In this document: piece by piece, positions 28,403-37,372 of the stretch
Layout: each line of letters begins with the position of its first letter
Numbering within the stretch: position 1 is the stretch's first letter
NCBI GenBank assembly: GCA_012031565.1
Contig: JAAUUM010000003.1
Coordinates: 1-57,814, forward strand
Reading direction: 5' to 3'
Length of the DNA: 57,814 nucleotides
Source: Synechococcaceae cyanobacterium SM2_3_2
Lineage (GTDB): Bacteria > Cyanobacteriota > Cyanobacteriia > Thermostichales > Thermostichaceae
Notes under the pieces: model-generated
Seen by the model: only the letters and a program-made list of their open reading frames with translations
Databases searched by the model: none
Told to the model about the DNA's origin: nothing
Translations under genes and position numbers: made by a program

Positions 28403-28804
28403 ATGCTGGGATCCTTTCAACAATCGACCTTGCGGCTGGAGATGGATGCCTCTGCCGCCACCCTAGAGCGTTGTCTGAAAGAGACTGCCCTGCTGCGCCA
28501 ATGGCTTTGGCCCCAACAGCTACAGGAAGGGATCCCAGAGCAGTTGCAGACGGGGATAGAGTTCGAGAGTTGGATTGGGCCTGTCCGTATTGGCCATCGG
28601 GTTGAGCAGTGCTTCGCTAACCAGCTTCAGGTCAGCCTCTGGGGGGGCGTGGATGGCATGAGCGAATGGGTCTGGGGTAACGGCTGGGCGCAACTACGGG
28701 TGGAAGCCATCTCTCTCATGCCGTTGTCTCCGGGGGTGCTGCTATCGCTGGGCCAATTACAGGCGTTTGCTCCTCAATTGACGCAATCAACCACATCCAC
28801 TTGA
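28403..28804 (+). CDS. Conserved-looking protein, possible SRPBCC fold
   Basis: 133 residues, soluble. The beginning STLRLEMDASAATLERCLKE and the central FESWIGPVRIGHRVEQ have the pattern of a START/SRPBCC-type lipid or ligand-binding fold, but I am not certain. The ATG at 28403 has no strong ribosome binding site. It is the first gene to the right of the candidate origin, with the rhodanese gene about 60 bases on. Confidence 0.6.
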   Translation: MLGSFQQSTLRLEMDASAATLERCLKETALLRQWLWPQQLQEGIPEQLQTGIEFESWIGPVRIGHRVEQCFANQLQVSLWGGVDGMSEWVWGNGWAQLRVEAISLMPLSPGVLLSLGQLQAFAPQLTQSTTST

Positions 28805-28865
28805 AGCCCGCCCGCTTCCGCCAATACTCGCTGTGGTCTGCTTTTGTCGTGGTCTCCTGTTGTCC

Positions 28866-29669
28866 ATGAGTAGTTGGATCCTTTCTCCTGAGCAGGCCCA
28901 CCAGAAGCTCCGTATGGGTGCCATCCTGTGGGATGCTCGCGATCCTCAAGAGGCTGATCTGGAGCCATTACCGGGATCCCATCGGGCCAATTGGCAGCAG
29001 TTTTCCATTATCTCCAGAGATCCCGAGAGCCCAGGCCGGGGACTACTGCTAGAAGATGGCAGCCTACAGCAACAGCTGCGAGATTTGGGGGTCTGTAACC
29101 AAGCCCCAGTGGTGGTGATGGGATCCCCGCCGGGGGATGGGCGACTGGTCTGGATGTTGCGGACGTTGGGCCATACTCAGGCGGCATTGGTGGATGGTGG
29201 CTATCGGGCTTTGGTGCAGAGCCAGACCCTACCAACCCTTGGGGCCAGGATCCCAGGGGATTTTCAGATTTGCCGTACCTCAACTTGGTGGATCCAACAG
29301 CAGGAGCTACAAGCTTGTCTGGATCAAAAGGATCTGACTTTAGTGGATGCCCGCACCCCAGCCGAATTTGCCGGGGAGATCCTGTATGGGGAGGCTCGTC
29401 CCGGTCATCTGGCCAACGCCATCAATCTCCCGATCCAAGACCTCCTCGATCCAGCCGGCCAGCTCCTATCTCCCCAACAGATCGATCAGCAGTTTGCCCA
29501 GGCTCGGCTCAAGCCCGATCAACCCCTGATTGTCTACTGTAGCGGGGGCATCCGGGCCGCTTGGCTGGCCTGTGTTCTGGTGGAGCGGGGCTTCTTGGTG
29601 CGTAACTATGCCGGATCCATGTGGGAGTGGTCAGCTGGATCCCCACACCAGTATCCTCTGTCTTTGTAG
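28866..29669 (+). CDS. Thiosulfate/3-mercaptopyruvate sulfurtransferase (two rhodanese domains)
   Basis: 267 residues. The first rhodanese domain (about 1-125: ILWDARDPQEADLEPLPGSH) lacks the active-site Cys. The second (about 145-260: TLVDARTPAEFAGE, GHLANAINLP) has the active loop VYCSGGIRAAW with the catalytic Cys. It transfers sulfane sulfur to thiols or cyanide. The ATG at 28866 is chosen; an in-frame GTG lies 33 bases upstream. Confidence 0.9.
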   Translation: MSSWILSPEQAHQKLRMGAILWDARDPQEADLEPLPGSHRANWQQFSIISRDPESPGRGLLLEDGSLQQQLRDLGVCNQAPVVVMGSPPGDGRLVWMLRTLGHTQAALVDGGYRALVQSQTLPTLGARIPGDFQICRTSTWWIQQQELQACLDQKDLTLVDARTPAEFAGEILYGEARPGHLANAINLPIQDLLDPAGQLLSPQQIDQQFAQARLKPDQPLIVYCSGGIRAAWLACVLVERGFLVRNYAGSMWEWSAGSPHQYPLSL

Positions 29670-29709
29670 TTGTGATGTTGATTGTGATGTTGAGATGAGT
29701 CGTTAGGAT

Positions 29710-29812
29710 CCCCCCAGAACTCAGCTATGCCAGAACTCAGCCATACCAGAACTCAGCCATACCAGAACTCAGCCATACCAGAACTCGGCTATACCGGAAC
29801 TCAGCCACATCA
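29710..29812. repeat. Tandem 16-base repeat array
   Basis: About five to six copies of a 16-base unit (CCAGAACTCAGCCATA with single-base variants such as CGGCTATA) lie head to tail ahead of the binding-protein gene. Copies touch without spacers, which excludes CRISPR. Its place just upstream of the start may affect expression if copy number varies. Confidence 0.85.
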
Positions 29813-29832
29813 ATCGCTACACTACACTTAGA

Positions 29833-31262
29833 ATGCGCGTTCAACAGCTTGTAATGGCAAAATCTCCGCCGCCGATTGTCTATATTGTCCTGGCGATTGG
29901 CTTGGGTGTCGGCGGTTGGTATCTTTACCGAGTTGGTCGCTTGCCAGGGATCCCGACTATCTCACTGCCCTCTATCTCACTGCCTTTTGGGGGTGGGGCA
30001 GTTCCGATCTGCTCCTCAGTAGTGGTGAGACCCTGTTGTTTACCACGCCAGCCAATCCCAATAAAACAGCAGCGGTGGAGCTGATCCAGCTGGATCGGAT
30101 TGACACCGCCATCCCACTTTTAGAAGTGGTTGTGCAGGCCGACCGCAACGATCCTGAAGCCCTGATCTACCTCAACAATGCTCGCGCCCTCCAACAGGGG
30201 GATCCCTTGGTTTTGGCGGTGGTGGTGCCCGTCTCTAGCAACCCTGACCGAGCCAAAGAAACCTTGCGCGGGGTGGCCTATGCCCAAGAACAATTTCGCC
30301 AACAGGGGGGCCTATCTGGTCGTCTCCTGCAACTCTTGATTGTGGATGATGGCGATGATGCTGAGCTGGCCAAAACGGTGGCGGAAGGGTTGGTGCGCCG
30401 CTCAGAGGTGCTGGGGGTGATCGGACACAATTCCAGCGGGGCTACCATTGCTGCCGCCGAGGTCTACCAGTCAGCAGGCTTGCCGATGATCTCCAGCACC
30501 AGCACCAGCTCCGCCATCAGCAGCCTGGGGGATGCCATCTTTCGGGTGGTGCCATCCGACCAAATCGCAGGCACCCAGTTGGCCCGCTATGCCCTCAACA
30601 CCTTGCAAGCCCGACGGGCGGCCATTCTTTACAATCCCAACAGCGCCTATAGCACTAGCCTCCGCACCGCCTTCTCCACCACCATCAATACCGAGGGTGG
30701 AGTCATTGTCACCGAGGTAGATCTATCCAGTCAGGGGTTGAATCCTGCCACGATTTTGCAGCAGCTGGTCAACCAACAGGCGGAGGTCATCTTTATGGCC
30801 CCAGACAATGCCACCGCGCCCCAAACCCGGGAGTTGATGCGGGTCAATCGCAGCCAGCCCCAGCCTCTAGCTCTATTGGGAGGAGATGTTCTGTTTAGTT
30901 TTGCCACACTACAAGAGGGATCCTCGGCTCAAGGATTGGTGGTGGCGATCCCCTGGCATCCCGCCATTCCGGCTAACCAGAGCTATGCCCAAGCTGCCGA
31001 ACGACAGTGGGGCGGTCAAGTCAGTTGGCGCACCGCATTGGGGGACGATGCAGCACGGGTTTTTTTGGCAGCTTTGACCTCAAACCCCAGTCGAGCCGGG
31101 ATCCGAGCAGCACTGTCAGATCCCAATTTCAGCCTCAATAGTGCTTCAGGATCCCTACGATTTTTGCCCTCAGGCGACCGAGATGCCCCCAATGTGTTGG
31201 TCAAGGTGGAGCCGGGATCCCGCTCAGGAACGGGCTTTGATTTTGTCCCGGCCCTGCCTTGA
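29833..31262 (+). CDS. ABC-type substrate-binding protein (branched-chain amino acid type), frame interrupted
   Basis: N-terminal membrane anchor (IVYIVLAIGLGVGGWYLY), then a linker with a TPR-like stretch (TAIPLLEVVVQADRNDPEAL), then a type-1 periplasmic-binding fold: VLAVVVPVSSNPDRAKETLR, VLGVIGHNSSGATIAAAEVY, MISSTSTSSAIS. The frame breaks near 29990-29999 in GGGGGTGGGG: one added G joins LPFGGGG to SSDLLLSSGETLLFT. Restored, it is about 476 residues. No permease or ATPase genes are nearby, so it may serve a transporter encoded elsewhere or act as a sensor. Start ATG 29833, or 29854. Confidence 0.82.
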
Positions 31263-31301
31263 AGTGTCTTGACCAGTATCCGAACCCAAGGCTCGGGATC
31301 C

Positions 31302-31994
31302 CTATCTTTTTTGATACTGCTCCGCCCCAAATAGAATCTGCTTGGCCTTGTCATCCATCGGCCCCGTCCGGCGAAACTCCGCCATCAATTCCAGTCCTCT
31401 TTGGACGGCAGGACGTTGATCGATCGCCTCAAACCACCGCTTGACCTGAGGATAGTCGTTTAGATCCTGCCCTTGGTTGGCATAGCCCCGCAGCCAGGGA
31501 AAGGTGGCGATATCAGCAATGGAATACTCCCCAGCCAGATACTCCACTTCACTCAGTCGTCGATCCAGCACCCCATACAAGCGAGTGGCTTCATTGGTGT
31601 AGCGGTTGATGGCATAAGGCACCTGTTCTGGGGCATAGTGCCGAAAGTGGTGTGCCTGCCCCAGCATCGGCCCGACGCCCCCCATCTGAAACATCAGCCA
31701 CTCGATCACCCGATAGCGGGATCCCAGCTCTGTGGGCAACAACTGGCCTGATTTGTCGGCCAGGTAGATTAAAATCGCCCCAGACTCAAACAAAGAAAAG
31801 GCTGCCCCCCCTGGCCCGTCGGGATCCACAATGGCGGGCATCTTGTTATTGGGGCTGATTTTGAGGAAGTCGGGCTTGAACTGATCCCCCTGGCCAATGT
31901 TGACAGGACTGACCTGATAAGGGATCCCCACCTCTTCCAGCAGGATCGAGATTTTGTAGGCATTGGGGGTGGGCCAAGCGTAGAGGTCGATCAT
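31302..31994 (-). CDS. Glutathione S-transferase (YghU/YfcG-like)
   Basis: 230 residues. N-terminal thioredoxin-like domain MIDLYAWPTPNAYKISILLE with the NPNNKMPAIVDP-like loop (here SPNNKMPAIVDPDG) and ESGAILIYLADK for glutathione contact. Helical C-terminal domain with YSIADIATFPWLRGY. This loop pattern is typical of the Nu/Ure2-like class, which includes disulfide-bond oxidoreductases. Substrate unknown. It is convergent with the binding-protein gene. Confidence 0.92.
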   Translation of the reverse strand: MIDLYAWPTPNAYKISILLEEVGIPYQVSPVNIGQGDQFKPDFLKISPNNKMPAIVDPDGPGGAAFSLFESGAILIYLADKSGQLLPTELGSRYRVIEWLMFQMGGVGPMLGQAHHFRHYAPEQVPYAINRYTNEATRLYGVLDRRLSEVEYLAGEYSIADIATFPWLRGYANQGQDLNDYPQVKRWFEAIDQRPAVQRGLELMAEFRRTGPMDDKAKQILFGAEQYQKR

Positions 31995-32251
31995 GTCTGG
32001 GATCCTTGGGTTATGTAACTTGGGTTAAATAAATGGTCTGTTGGGCAACTCTGCCGTTGGGGAGATTCTAGCTTAGTCAAACTGTTTGAAGAGCGATAGT
32101 CAATACATTATCTAATCGTTAACCCTAATCGTTAAGGCTGGATCCCAGAAAGCCAGCATCATGAAACTTTGATTTTCGTTTGTCGGGCTCTGTTTGTTTT
32201 AGCTTGATAACATCAGATGTTGTGCCCAGCCTCTCTATAGACTGATCCATT

Positions 32252-33280
32252 TTGAATTTATCTGTTCCCGCCACCAAACCTCTACACGTTCTTTTATTGC
32301 AGCTCTGGGATTTTAGATCCGCCCAGCTGCCCCCAGATTGGCATTGGGTTCTCCCTCAGGAGCGCTTCAGGGTGGAGGTGGCCCCGAGTCCAGACTCTTT
32401 TTTGCGGCAGGTGCAGCAACAGAGCAACGATCTGGATGTGTTGCTGTTGATGGGGAGTCAAGATGACTGGGGGGATCTATCGGGGGTGGCCCACCAACTC
32501 TGCACCTGGGGTATCCTGATGCCGGCTGTTTTGGTCTTATTGACCCATGATGCGCCTGAGTCCCTCCTGGGTAAGCCGGAACAATCCTACTATCACAATG
32601 CCACCGTGATTCGTTCGGTATCCTGGTCGGACTTTGCTGCCTCCATTGGGGATCCCGCCCCTGTTCGAGACGGCAGAAGGGAAGCAGAAGGATTAGGGCT
32701 GGTGGCATGGCTAGATCAGGCTATGGCCCGTTTCTTGCAGCTCTCCCCCACCTGCGGCTTGCCAGAGGGATCCGCCATTCAGGGCTTTCGGTCTATTCCC
32801 GATCAGATTCATGCTCAACAGACGCGATTGGCGGAGAAACTGCGGGAGCAACTGGGTTACAAGGGGGTCTACTATCACCGGGATCCCCAGCAGTTTTTTC
32901 GCAATATGTCCCGAGCTGAACAGCAGCAACTTCTGCATCGTCTGCGGGGGCTGTACCAAGCCATTGTGTTGGACTATTTTCAGGCTCCGCAACGGGCAAA
33001 TCAGCGCACCGATGAGCTGGTGGCACTGGCCTTCTTTGCAGATATGGGAGCCTCTCAGATTTTAGAACTTCACATGAGCTTGATGGATGATTTTGCCAAA
33101 CAACTCAAGATCGAGGGCCGTAATGAAGAAATTTTGCTTGACTATCGAATTACCCTGATTGATGTAATTTCCCACCTCAGTGAGATGTACCGCCGTGCCA
33201 TCCCCCGCTCTCCTGAGCTGTCAGGACAATCCGCTCCGCCCACGGTGGTTCGCTCTGATCTCAGCTCATCGTCTTTGTAG
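32252..33280 (+). CDS. kaiA: Circadian clock protein KaiA
   Basis: Binds the KaiC C-terminal tail and promotes KaiC autophosphorylation. 342 residues. The pseudo-receiver domain spans about 10-150 (LHVLLLQLWDFRSAQLPPDW, LDVLLLMGSQDDW). The all-helical KaiA/KaiC-binding domain spans about 190-312, with LGYKGVYYHRDPQQFFRNMS, DELVALAFFADMGASQILEL and RNEEILLDYRITLIDVISHL. About 30 residues after the domain are low-complexity. It is longer than the 284 residues of the Synechococcus elongatus protein. It uses a TTG start at 32252; kaiB begins 216 bases downstream. Confidence 0.95.
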   Translation: MNLSVPATKPLHVLLLQLWDFRSAQLPPDWHWVLPQERFRVEVAPSPDSFLRQVQQQSNDLDVLLLMGSQDDWGDLSGVAHQLCTWGILMPAVLVLLTHDAPESLLGKPEQSYYHNATVIRSVSWSDFAASIGDPAPVRDGRREAEGLGLVAWLDQAMARFLQLSPTCGLPEGSAIQGFRSIPDQIHAQQTRLAEKLREQLGYKGVYYHRDPQQFFRNMSRAEQQQLLHRLRGLYQAIVLDYFQAPQRANQRTDELVALAFFADMGASQILELHMSLMDDFAKQLKIEGRNEEILLDYRITLIDVISHLSEMYRRAIPRSPELSGQSAPPTVVRSDLSSSSL

Positions 33281-33496
33281 TTTTTATCTTTGTAGTTTTT
33301 ATCGTTAAGGTTAGAGAAAATTGGGAGAGACTCCATAGCCTGAACCACACTCACCTGGAAAGAACCCCAACCCCCAGTTATCAATAGACAAGTGTCAAGA
33401 GAAGTGTCAAGAGAAGTATCAAGAGAGAAATCTAGAGACTGGATCTAAGCCTCCGCCCTAGCCGCAGTAGCTGTTTGTGATAGCCAGAACTAACCT

Positions 33497-33865
33497 ATGT
33501 CCGATAAAGCGATGACTGACGAAATTTGGCCCCATGAAACCTTGCCAGAAACCGATACTCCCCTCGCTTCCATTCGCCGTGCGTATGTCTTGAAGCTTTA
33601 TGTGGCAGGCAATACCCCCAATTCGGCTCGGGCCATTCGTACCCTTCAGGACATCTTGGCCACCGAATTTCGGGGGGTCTACAGCCTCAAAGTAATCGAT
33701 GTGCTGAAAAATCCCCAGTTGGCGGAGGAGGACAAAATTTTAGCCACCCCAACTTTGTCGAAAATCTTGCCCCCACCCGTGCGTAAAATTATCGGAGATC
33801 TGTCTGATCGAGAACGGGTTTTGATTGGGCTGGACTTAATGTACGAGGAACTTGAACAAAACTGA
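33497..33865 (+). CDS. kaiB: Circadian clock protein KaiB
   Basis: 122 residues. The core [40 protein letters not shown] and [20 protein letters not shown] is very close to known KaiB. KaiB switches fold to bind the CI ring of phosphorylated KaiC and captures KaiA, closing the negative arm of the cycle. About 20 extra residues precede the usual start; a shorter start has no obvious ATG. The stop is one base ahead of the kaiC start, so the two are coupled. Confidence 0.97.
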   Translation: MSDKAMTDEIWPHETLPETDTPLASIRRAYVLKLYVAGNTPNSARAIRTLQDILATEFRGVYSLKVIDVLKNPQLAEEDKILATPTLSKILPPPVRKIIGDLSDRERVLIGLDLMYEELEQN

Positions 33866-33866
33866 T

Positions 33867-35426
33867 ATGAGCACTCCCTCCTCTTCCCCCACCCGTTCGT
33901 CCCCCCCCTCAGGTACTATTGTCAAAATTCGTACCGGCATTGAGGGCTTTGACGAGATCAGCTACGGAGGGCTCCCGGATGGGCGCACCACTTTGGTCAG
34001 TGGCACCTCCGGCACCGGCAAGACCTTGTTCGCAGTTCAGTTTTTGTACAATGGCATCCTGCAATTTGAGGAACCGGGGATCCTGGTCACCTTCGAAGAG
34101 TCACCGATTGATATCAAGCGCAATGCCCTCAGCTTTGGCTGGGATATCCAAAAGCTGATCGACGAAGGCAAGCTGTTTATTCTCGATGCGTCACCGGATC
34201 CAGAGGGATATGAAATTAGCGGCAATTTTGACCTATCTGCCCTGATCGAGCGGATCCAGTATGCCATTAACAAATATCGGGCCAAGCGAGTATCGATTGA
34301 CTCGGTCACTGCGATCTTTCAGCAATATGACTCGGTGGGCATTGTCCGGCGGGAGCTGTTTCGCCTTGCCGCCCGCCTGAAACAATCCCATGTCACCACC
34401 ATGATGACGACGGAGCGGATTGACGAGTATGGGGCGATCGCCCGCTTTGGGGTAGAAGAGTTCGTCTCGGACAATGTGGTGATCATGCGGAACACTTTGG
34501 AGGGGGAAAAACGGCGACGGACGGTGGAGATCCTGAAATTGCGGGGCACAACCCATATGAAAGGGGAATATCCGTTCACCATTGCCAACGATGGCATCAA
34601 CATTTTTCCGTTGGGAGCCATGCAGCTGACGCAGCGCTCGTCGAATGTGCGGGTTTCCTCAGGCATTGCCAAACTAGACGAGATGTGTGGCGGGGGATTT
34701 TTCAAGGACTCCATCATTTTGGTGACTGGAGCCACAGGTACGGGCAAAACCTCCCTGGTCAGCAAGTTCTCGCAAGAGGGTTGCGCCAAGGGGGAGCGCT
34801 GTATTCTGTTTGCCTATGAAGAATCGCGGGCCCAGCTCTCTCGCAATGCCTCCTCTTGGGGAATCGATCTGGAGGAATATGAGCGGCAGGGGCTGTTGCG
34901 GATCATCTGTGCCTACCCTGAGTCAGCGGGCCTAGAGGATCATCTGCAAATCATCAAAAATGAAATGACCGCCTTTAAGCCGGGTCGGATTGCCATTGAT
35001 TCTCTGTCGGCCCTAGCGCGCGGGGTGAGCCAAAATGCCTTCCGCCAGTTTGTGATTGGGGTGACGGGCTTGGCCAAGCAGGAGGAGATCACGGGCTTCT
35101 TTACCAATACCACCGACCAATTTATGGGATCCCATTCCATCACGGAGTCTCATATTTCCACCATTACCGACACGATCTTGCTATTGCAGTATGTGGAGAT
35201 TCGTGGCGAAATGACCCGTGCCCTCAATGTGTTTAAGATGCGGGGATCCTGGCATGACAAAGGGATCCGGGAGTATTTCATTGCCAGCTCCGGCATTGAG
35301 ATCAAAGATTCCTTCCGGGGCTACGAACGAATCATCAGTGGATCCCCCACTCGGATTAGCATCGACGAAAAGAATGAGCTATCTGGCATCGTCCAGAATC
35401 TCCAGCTCCGTGAACCAGAGTTGTGA
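33867..35426 (+). CDS. kaiC: Circadian clock ATPase/kinase KaiC
   Basis: 519 residues, the same length as Synechococcus elongatus KaiC. The CI half has Walker A GTSGTGKT and catalytic EE in TFEESP; the CII half has GATGTGKT and AYEESRAQL. The phosphorylation site SHISTITDT keeps the Ser and Thr equivalent to S431/T432, and T426 is present in SITESH. The C-terminal A-loop and tail (RIISGSPTRISIDEKNELSG) that KaiA binds are conserved. It forms the hexamer that keeps time. The ATG at 33867 is chosen by length and the kaiB stop. One HIP1 octamer (GCGATCGC, 34434-34441) lies inside. Confidence 0.98.
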   Translation: MSTPSSSPTRSSPPSGTIVKIRTGIEGFDEISYGGLPDGRTTLVSGTSGTGKTLFAVQFLYNGILQFEEPGILVTFEESPIDIKRNALSFGWDIQKLIDEGKLFILDASPDPEGYEISGNFDLSALIERIQYAINKYRAKRVSIDSVTAIFQQYDSVGIVRRELFRLAARLKQSHVTTMMTTERIDEYGAIARFGVEEFVSDNVVIMRNTLEGEKRRRTVEILKLRGTTHMKGEYPFTIANDGINIFPLGAMQLTQRSSNVRVSSGIAKLDEMCGGGFFKDSIILVTGATGTGKTSLVSKFSQEGCAKGERCILFAYEESRAQLSRNASSWGIDLEEYERQGLLRIICAYPESAGLEDHLQIIKNEMTAFKPGRIAIDSLSALARGVSQNAFRQFVIGVTGLAKQEEITGFFTNTTDQFMGSHSITESHISTITDTILLLQYVEIRGEMTRALNVFKMRGSWHDKGIREYFIASSGIEIKDSFRGYERIISGSPTRISIDEKNELSGIVQNLQLREPEL

Positions 35427-35432
35427 GGCCCT

Positions 35433-35735
35433 ATGCCCCTTTTACCCACCGACCTACAAGACATTCGTGATCTGGCCTGGATTGGAGATGCGGTCTTATC
35501 CCTCTATGCCCGCCAGTGGATTCTCAAGAACACCAAGCCAGGAGCCGAACGAGGCAAACTATTCACCTATTTCACCAACAATCAATTTTTGTCGGCTTTG
35601 GGGGATCCCACCCGAGTCGAGGCTCTGATTGGCCAAGCCTACGAAAAAGGCGGATTAGAGGCTGGCTTTGAGCATATCGAGATCCACATCTTGCCCCTGT
35701 TTCTAAAACAGATGCGTAACCGGGATCCCCACTAA
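35433..35735 (+). CDS. Small RNase III-domain protein
   Basis: 100 residues starting seven bases after kaiC. It reads DLAWIGDAVLSLYARQW (RNase III signature with the metal-binding Asp of GDA) and TRVEALIGQAYEKGGLEAGF (second signature with the Glu of EALIG, but Thr where the DxxE Asp usually is). It lacks a double-stranded-RNA-binding domain and is shorter than typical Mini-III (about 130). It may mature 23S rRNA as Mini-III does, or be a degenerate relative. Likely co-transcribed with kaiBC. Confidence 0.8.
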   Translation: MPLLPTDLQDIRDLAWIGDAVLSLYARQWILKNTKPGAERGKLFTYFTNNQFLSALGDPTRVEALIGQAYEKGGLEAGFEHIEIHILPLFLKQMRNRDPH

Positions 35736-36175
35736 TCTCAGTTTGAATAACTCTCGAATAACTCTTGAGGAGGGCTGGAATAGGGCAGCTGGATCCCACT
35801 CTGGCTCAGGCGCTCAGCCCAGCCGATTGTCCAGATCTGGCATGGCCAAAGTTGATCCCTTTCGGTATCTTTCCTGAGGGGAGGATAGACCCGTTGGCTT
35901 ACAATCCTGGAAATCCTGAACATGGGTTGATTGGGTTTACCGCTCTCCATCTGGGCATTGGGTCTCGGCATTGAGTTGGATAGAGAGGTGACCGCCAGAG
36001 TCTCAACATGAAGGGTTATGCCCAAGCATGAAGATCCTTTGCCTTCCCACCCTAAAGATGTTAAGAATGTTTACAAGACATCCCTGCCCTCTCAGTTTTC
36101 TTGAGGGCTTGGGTCGAAACTAGGTCTACTTGATTTTTAATCTGTTGGCTCAAACACCCCTAAGGCTAAAATCCG
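35736..36175. other. Intergenic region after the kai operon
   Basis: No convincing gene. Small tandem repeats are seen (AATAACTCT-like near 35747-35768; ATCCTGGAAATCCTG near 35904). The last 100 bases are AT-richer and probably carry the promoter of the following small gene. Confidence 0.4.
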
Positions 36176-36400
36176 ATGTTGACTCCCCTTCCGCCCCCAT
36201 CCCTTGAGCAATACCTACTAGATAAAGGCATTGTGGATAGTCCCCAGCTTGATTTGGCTAAGAAGCTTCAGCGGCGGCAGCGCGGCCCCCTGTTGATGAT
36301 TCTCTTAGAATTAAGTTTTATTGATTTGGAGCAGCTCTCCGGCCTCCTGAATCTGTATGGCTTTACCTATGGCATTACTCATGGGATCACCGGCGGCTGA
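36176..36400 (+). CDS. Small DUF2949-like protein
   Basis: 74 residues: SLEQYLLDKGIVDSPQLDLA then RGPLLMILLELSFIDLEQLS, a helical pattern like cyanobacterial DUF2949 and the N-terminal domain of type II secretion GspE. No catalytic residues. Its end overlaps the start of mazG in another frame, which suggests coupled translation. Confidence 0.6.
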   Translation: MLTPLPPPSLEQYLLDKGIVDSPQLDLAKKLQRRQRGPLLMILLELSFIDLEQLSGLLNLYGFTYGITHGITGG

Positions 36401-37292
36401 TTCTCTCAGGGGCCCAGAACTGGCCAGACCTTTGGCAGCACTACAAAGGCTGATTGAGGTGGTAGCCCAGTTGCGAGCACCAGGCGGCTGTCCCTGGGAT
36501 CAGGCGCAAACGCCTCAAACCTTGATGCCATTTATTTTGGAAGAAGCCTACGAAGCGGTGGCTGCGATCCGTTCAAACCAGCAGGCAGATATTTGTGAGG
36601 AATTGGGCGATCTGCTGCTGCAAGTGGTGTTGCAAGCCCAGATTTTTTCTGAGTATGGGCTGTTTGATCTGGGGGATGTGGCCGAGGCTATCTCGCAAAA
36701 GTTAATCCGCCGCCATCCTCACGTCTTTCAGCCTGAGCCGGGATCCCAGCTATCTCCGACGGATGTGGAGCAGCTCTGGGAGCAAACCAAGCGCACCGAG
36801 CGCCCCAGCGACCGACTCTCCAGCAAACTAGCAGATTATGCCGACACATTGCCCCCTCTGATGGCGGCTCAAAAAATTGCCCGTAAGGTGGTTCAGGTGG
36901 GGTTTGAGTGGCCCAATGTAGAGGGTGTCTGGGCCAAGGTAGCCGAAGAACAGGCGGAACTTCGCCATGCCCTCGCTCAACCTACCGACGGGATCCCTGA
37001 GTCTGAGCGAGAGCAGATCAGGCACGAACAGCTCTCAGAATTGGGGGATTTATTATTTACAGTTGTTAATCTTGGCCGCTGGTACAACCTGGATGCGGCT
37101 GAGGCGTTGGCCTTCACCAACCAAAAAGTTGTCAGACGTTTTTATCTGATGGAGGAGCAGATCAACCAGGATCCCGCCCTACAAGGTCAGCAGCTAGCAG
37201 ATTTGGATCTGGCCACACTAGAACAGCTCTGGCAAGAGGCCAAGCGTCATAGGGCGGAAGAACAGGGACATAGGGATAGCCAGAAGGAATAG
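36381..37292 (+). CDS. mazG: Nucleoside triphosphate pyrophosphohydrolase MazG
   Basis: 303 residues. Hydrolyses non-canonical or excess NTPs to NMPs. Two MazG modules: the first has CPWDQAQTPQTLMPFILEEA, EEAYEAVAAI and EELGDLLLQVVLQAQI (the ExxE and ExxD metal-binding helices); the second has ELGDLLFTVVNLGRWYNLDA. NxxVxxRF-like end is present as NQKVVRRFYLMEEQI. Starts at 36357 and 36369 are also in frame. Confidence 0.93.
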   Translation: MGSPAADSLRGPELARPLAALQRLIEVVAQLRAPGGCPWDQAQTPQTLMPFILEEAYEAVAAIRSNQQADICEELGDLLLQVVLQAQIFSEYGLFDLGDVAEAISQKLIRRHPHVFQPEPGSQLSPTDVEQLWEQTKRTERPSDRLSSKLADYADTLPPLMAAQKIARKVVQVGFEWPNVEGVWAKVAEEQAELRHALAQPTDGIPESEREQIRHEQLSELGDLLFTVVNLGRWYNLDAAEALAFTNQKVVRRFYLMEEQINQDPALQGQQLADLDLATLEQLWQEAKRHRAEEQGHRDSQKE

Positions 37293-37372
37293 CCAGCAAG
37301 GTTGCTGAGAACCTCCTGAGAAGAAAAGTACCGGGATCCCTACCCTGTCTCAAAAACTTTGTCTCAAAAGAG

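Noticed and set aside
29710-29812. CRISPR-like array
   Set aside because: The repeats are contiguous, with no spacers between them, and no cas gene is near. It is a simple tandem array.
35738-36025. A 95-codon minus-strand frame in the spacer after the kai operon
   Set aside because: Composition is not protein-like, it spans tandem repeats, and no ribosome binding site is seen.
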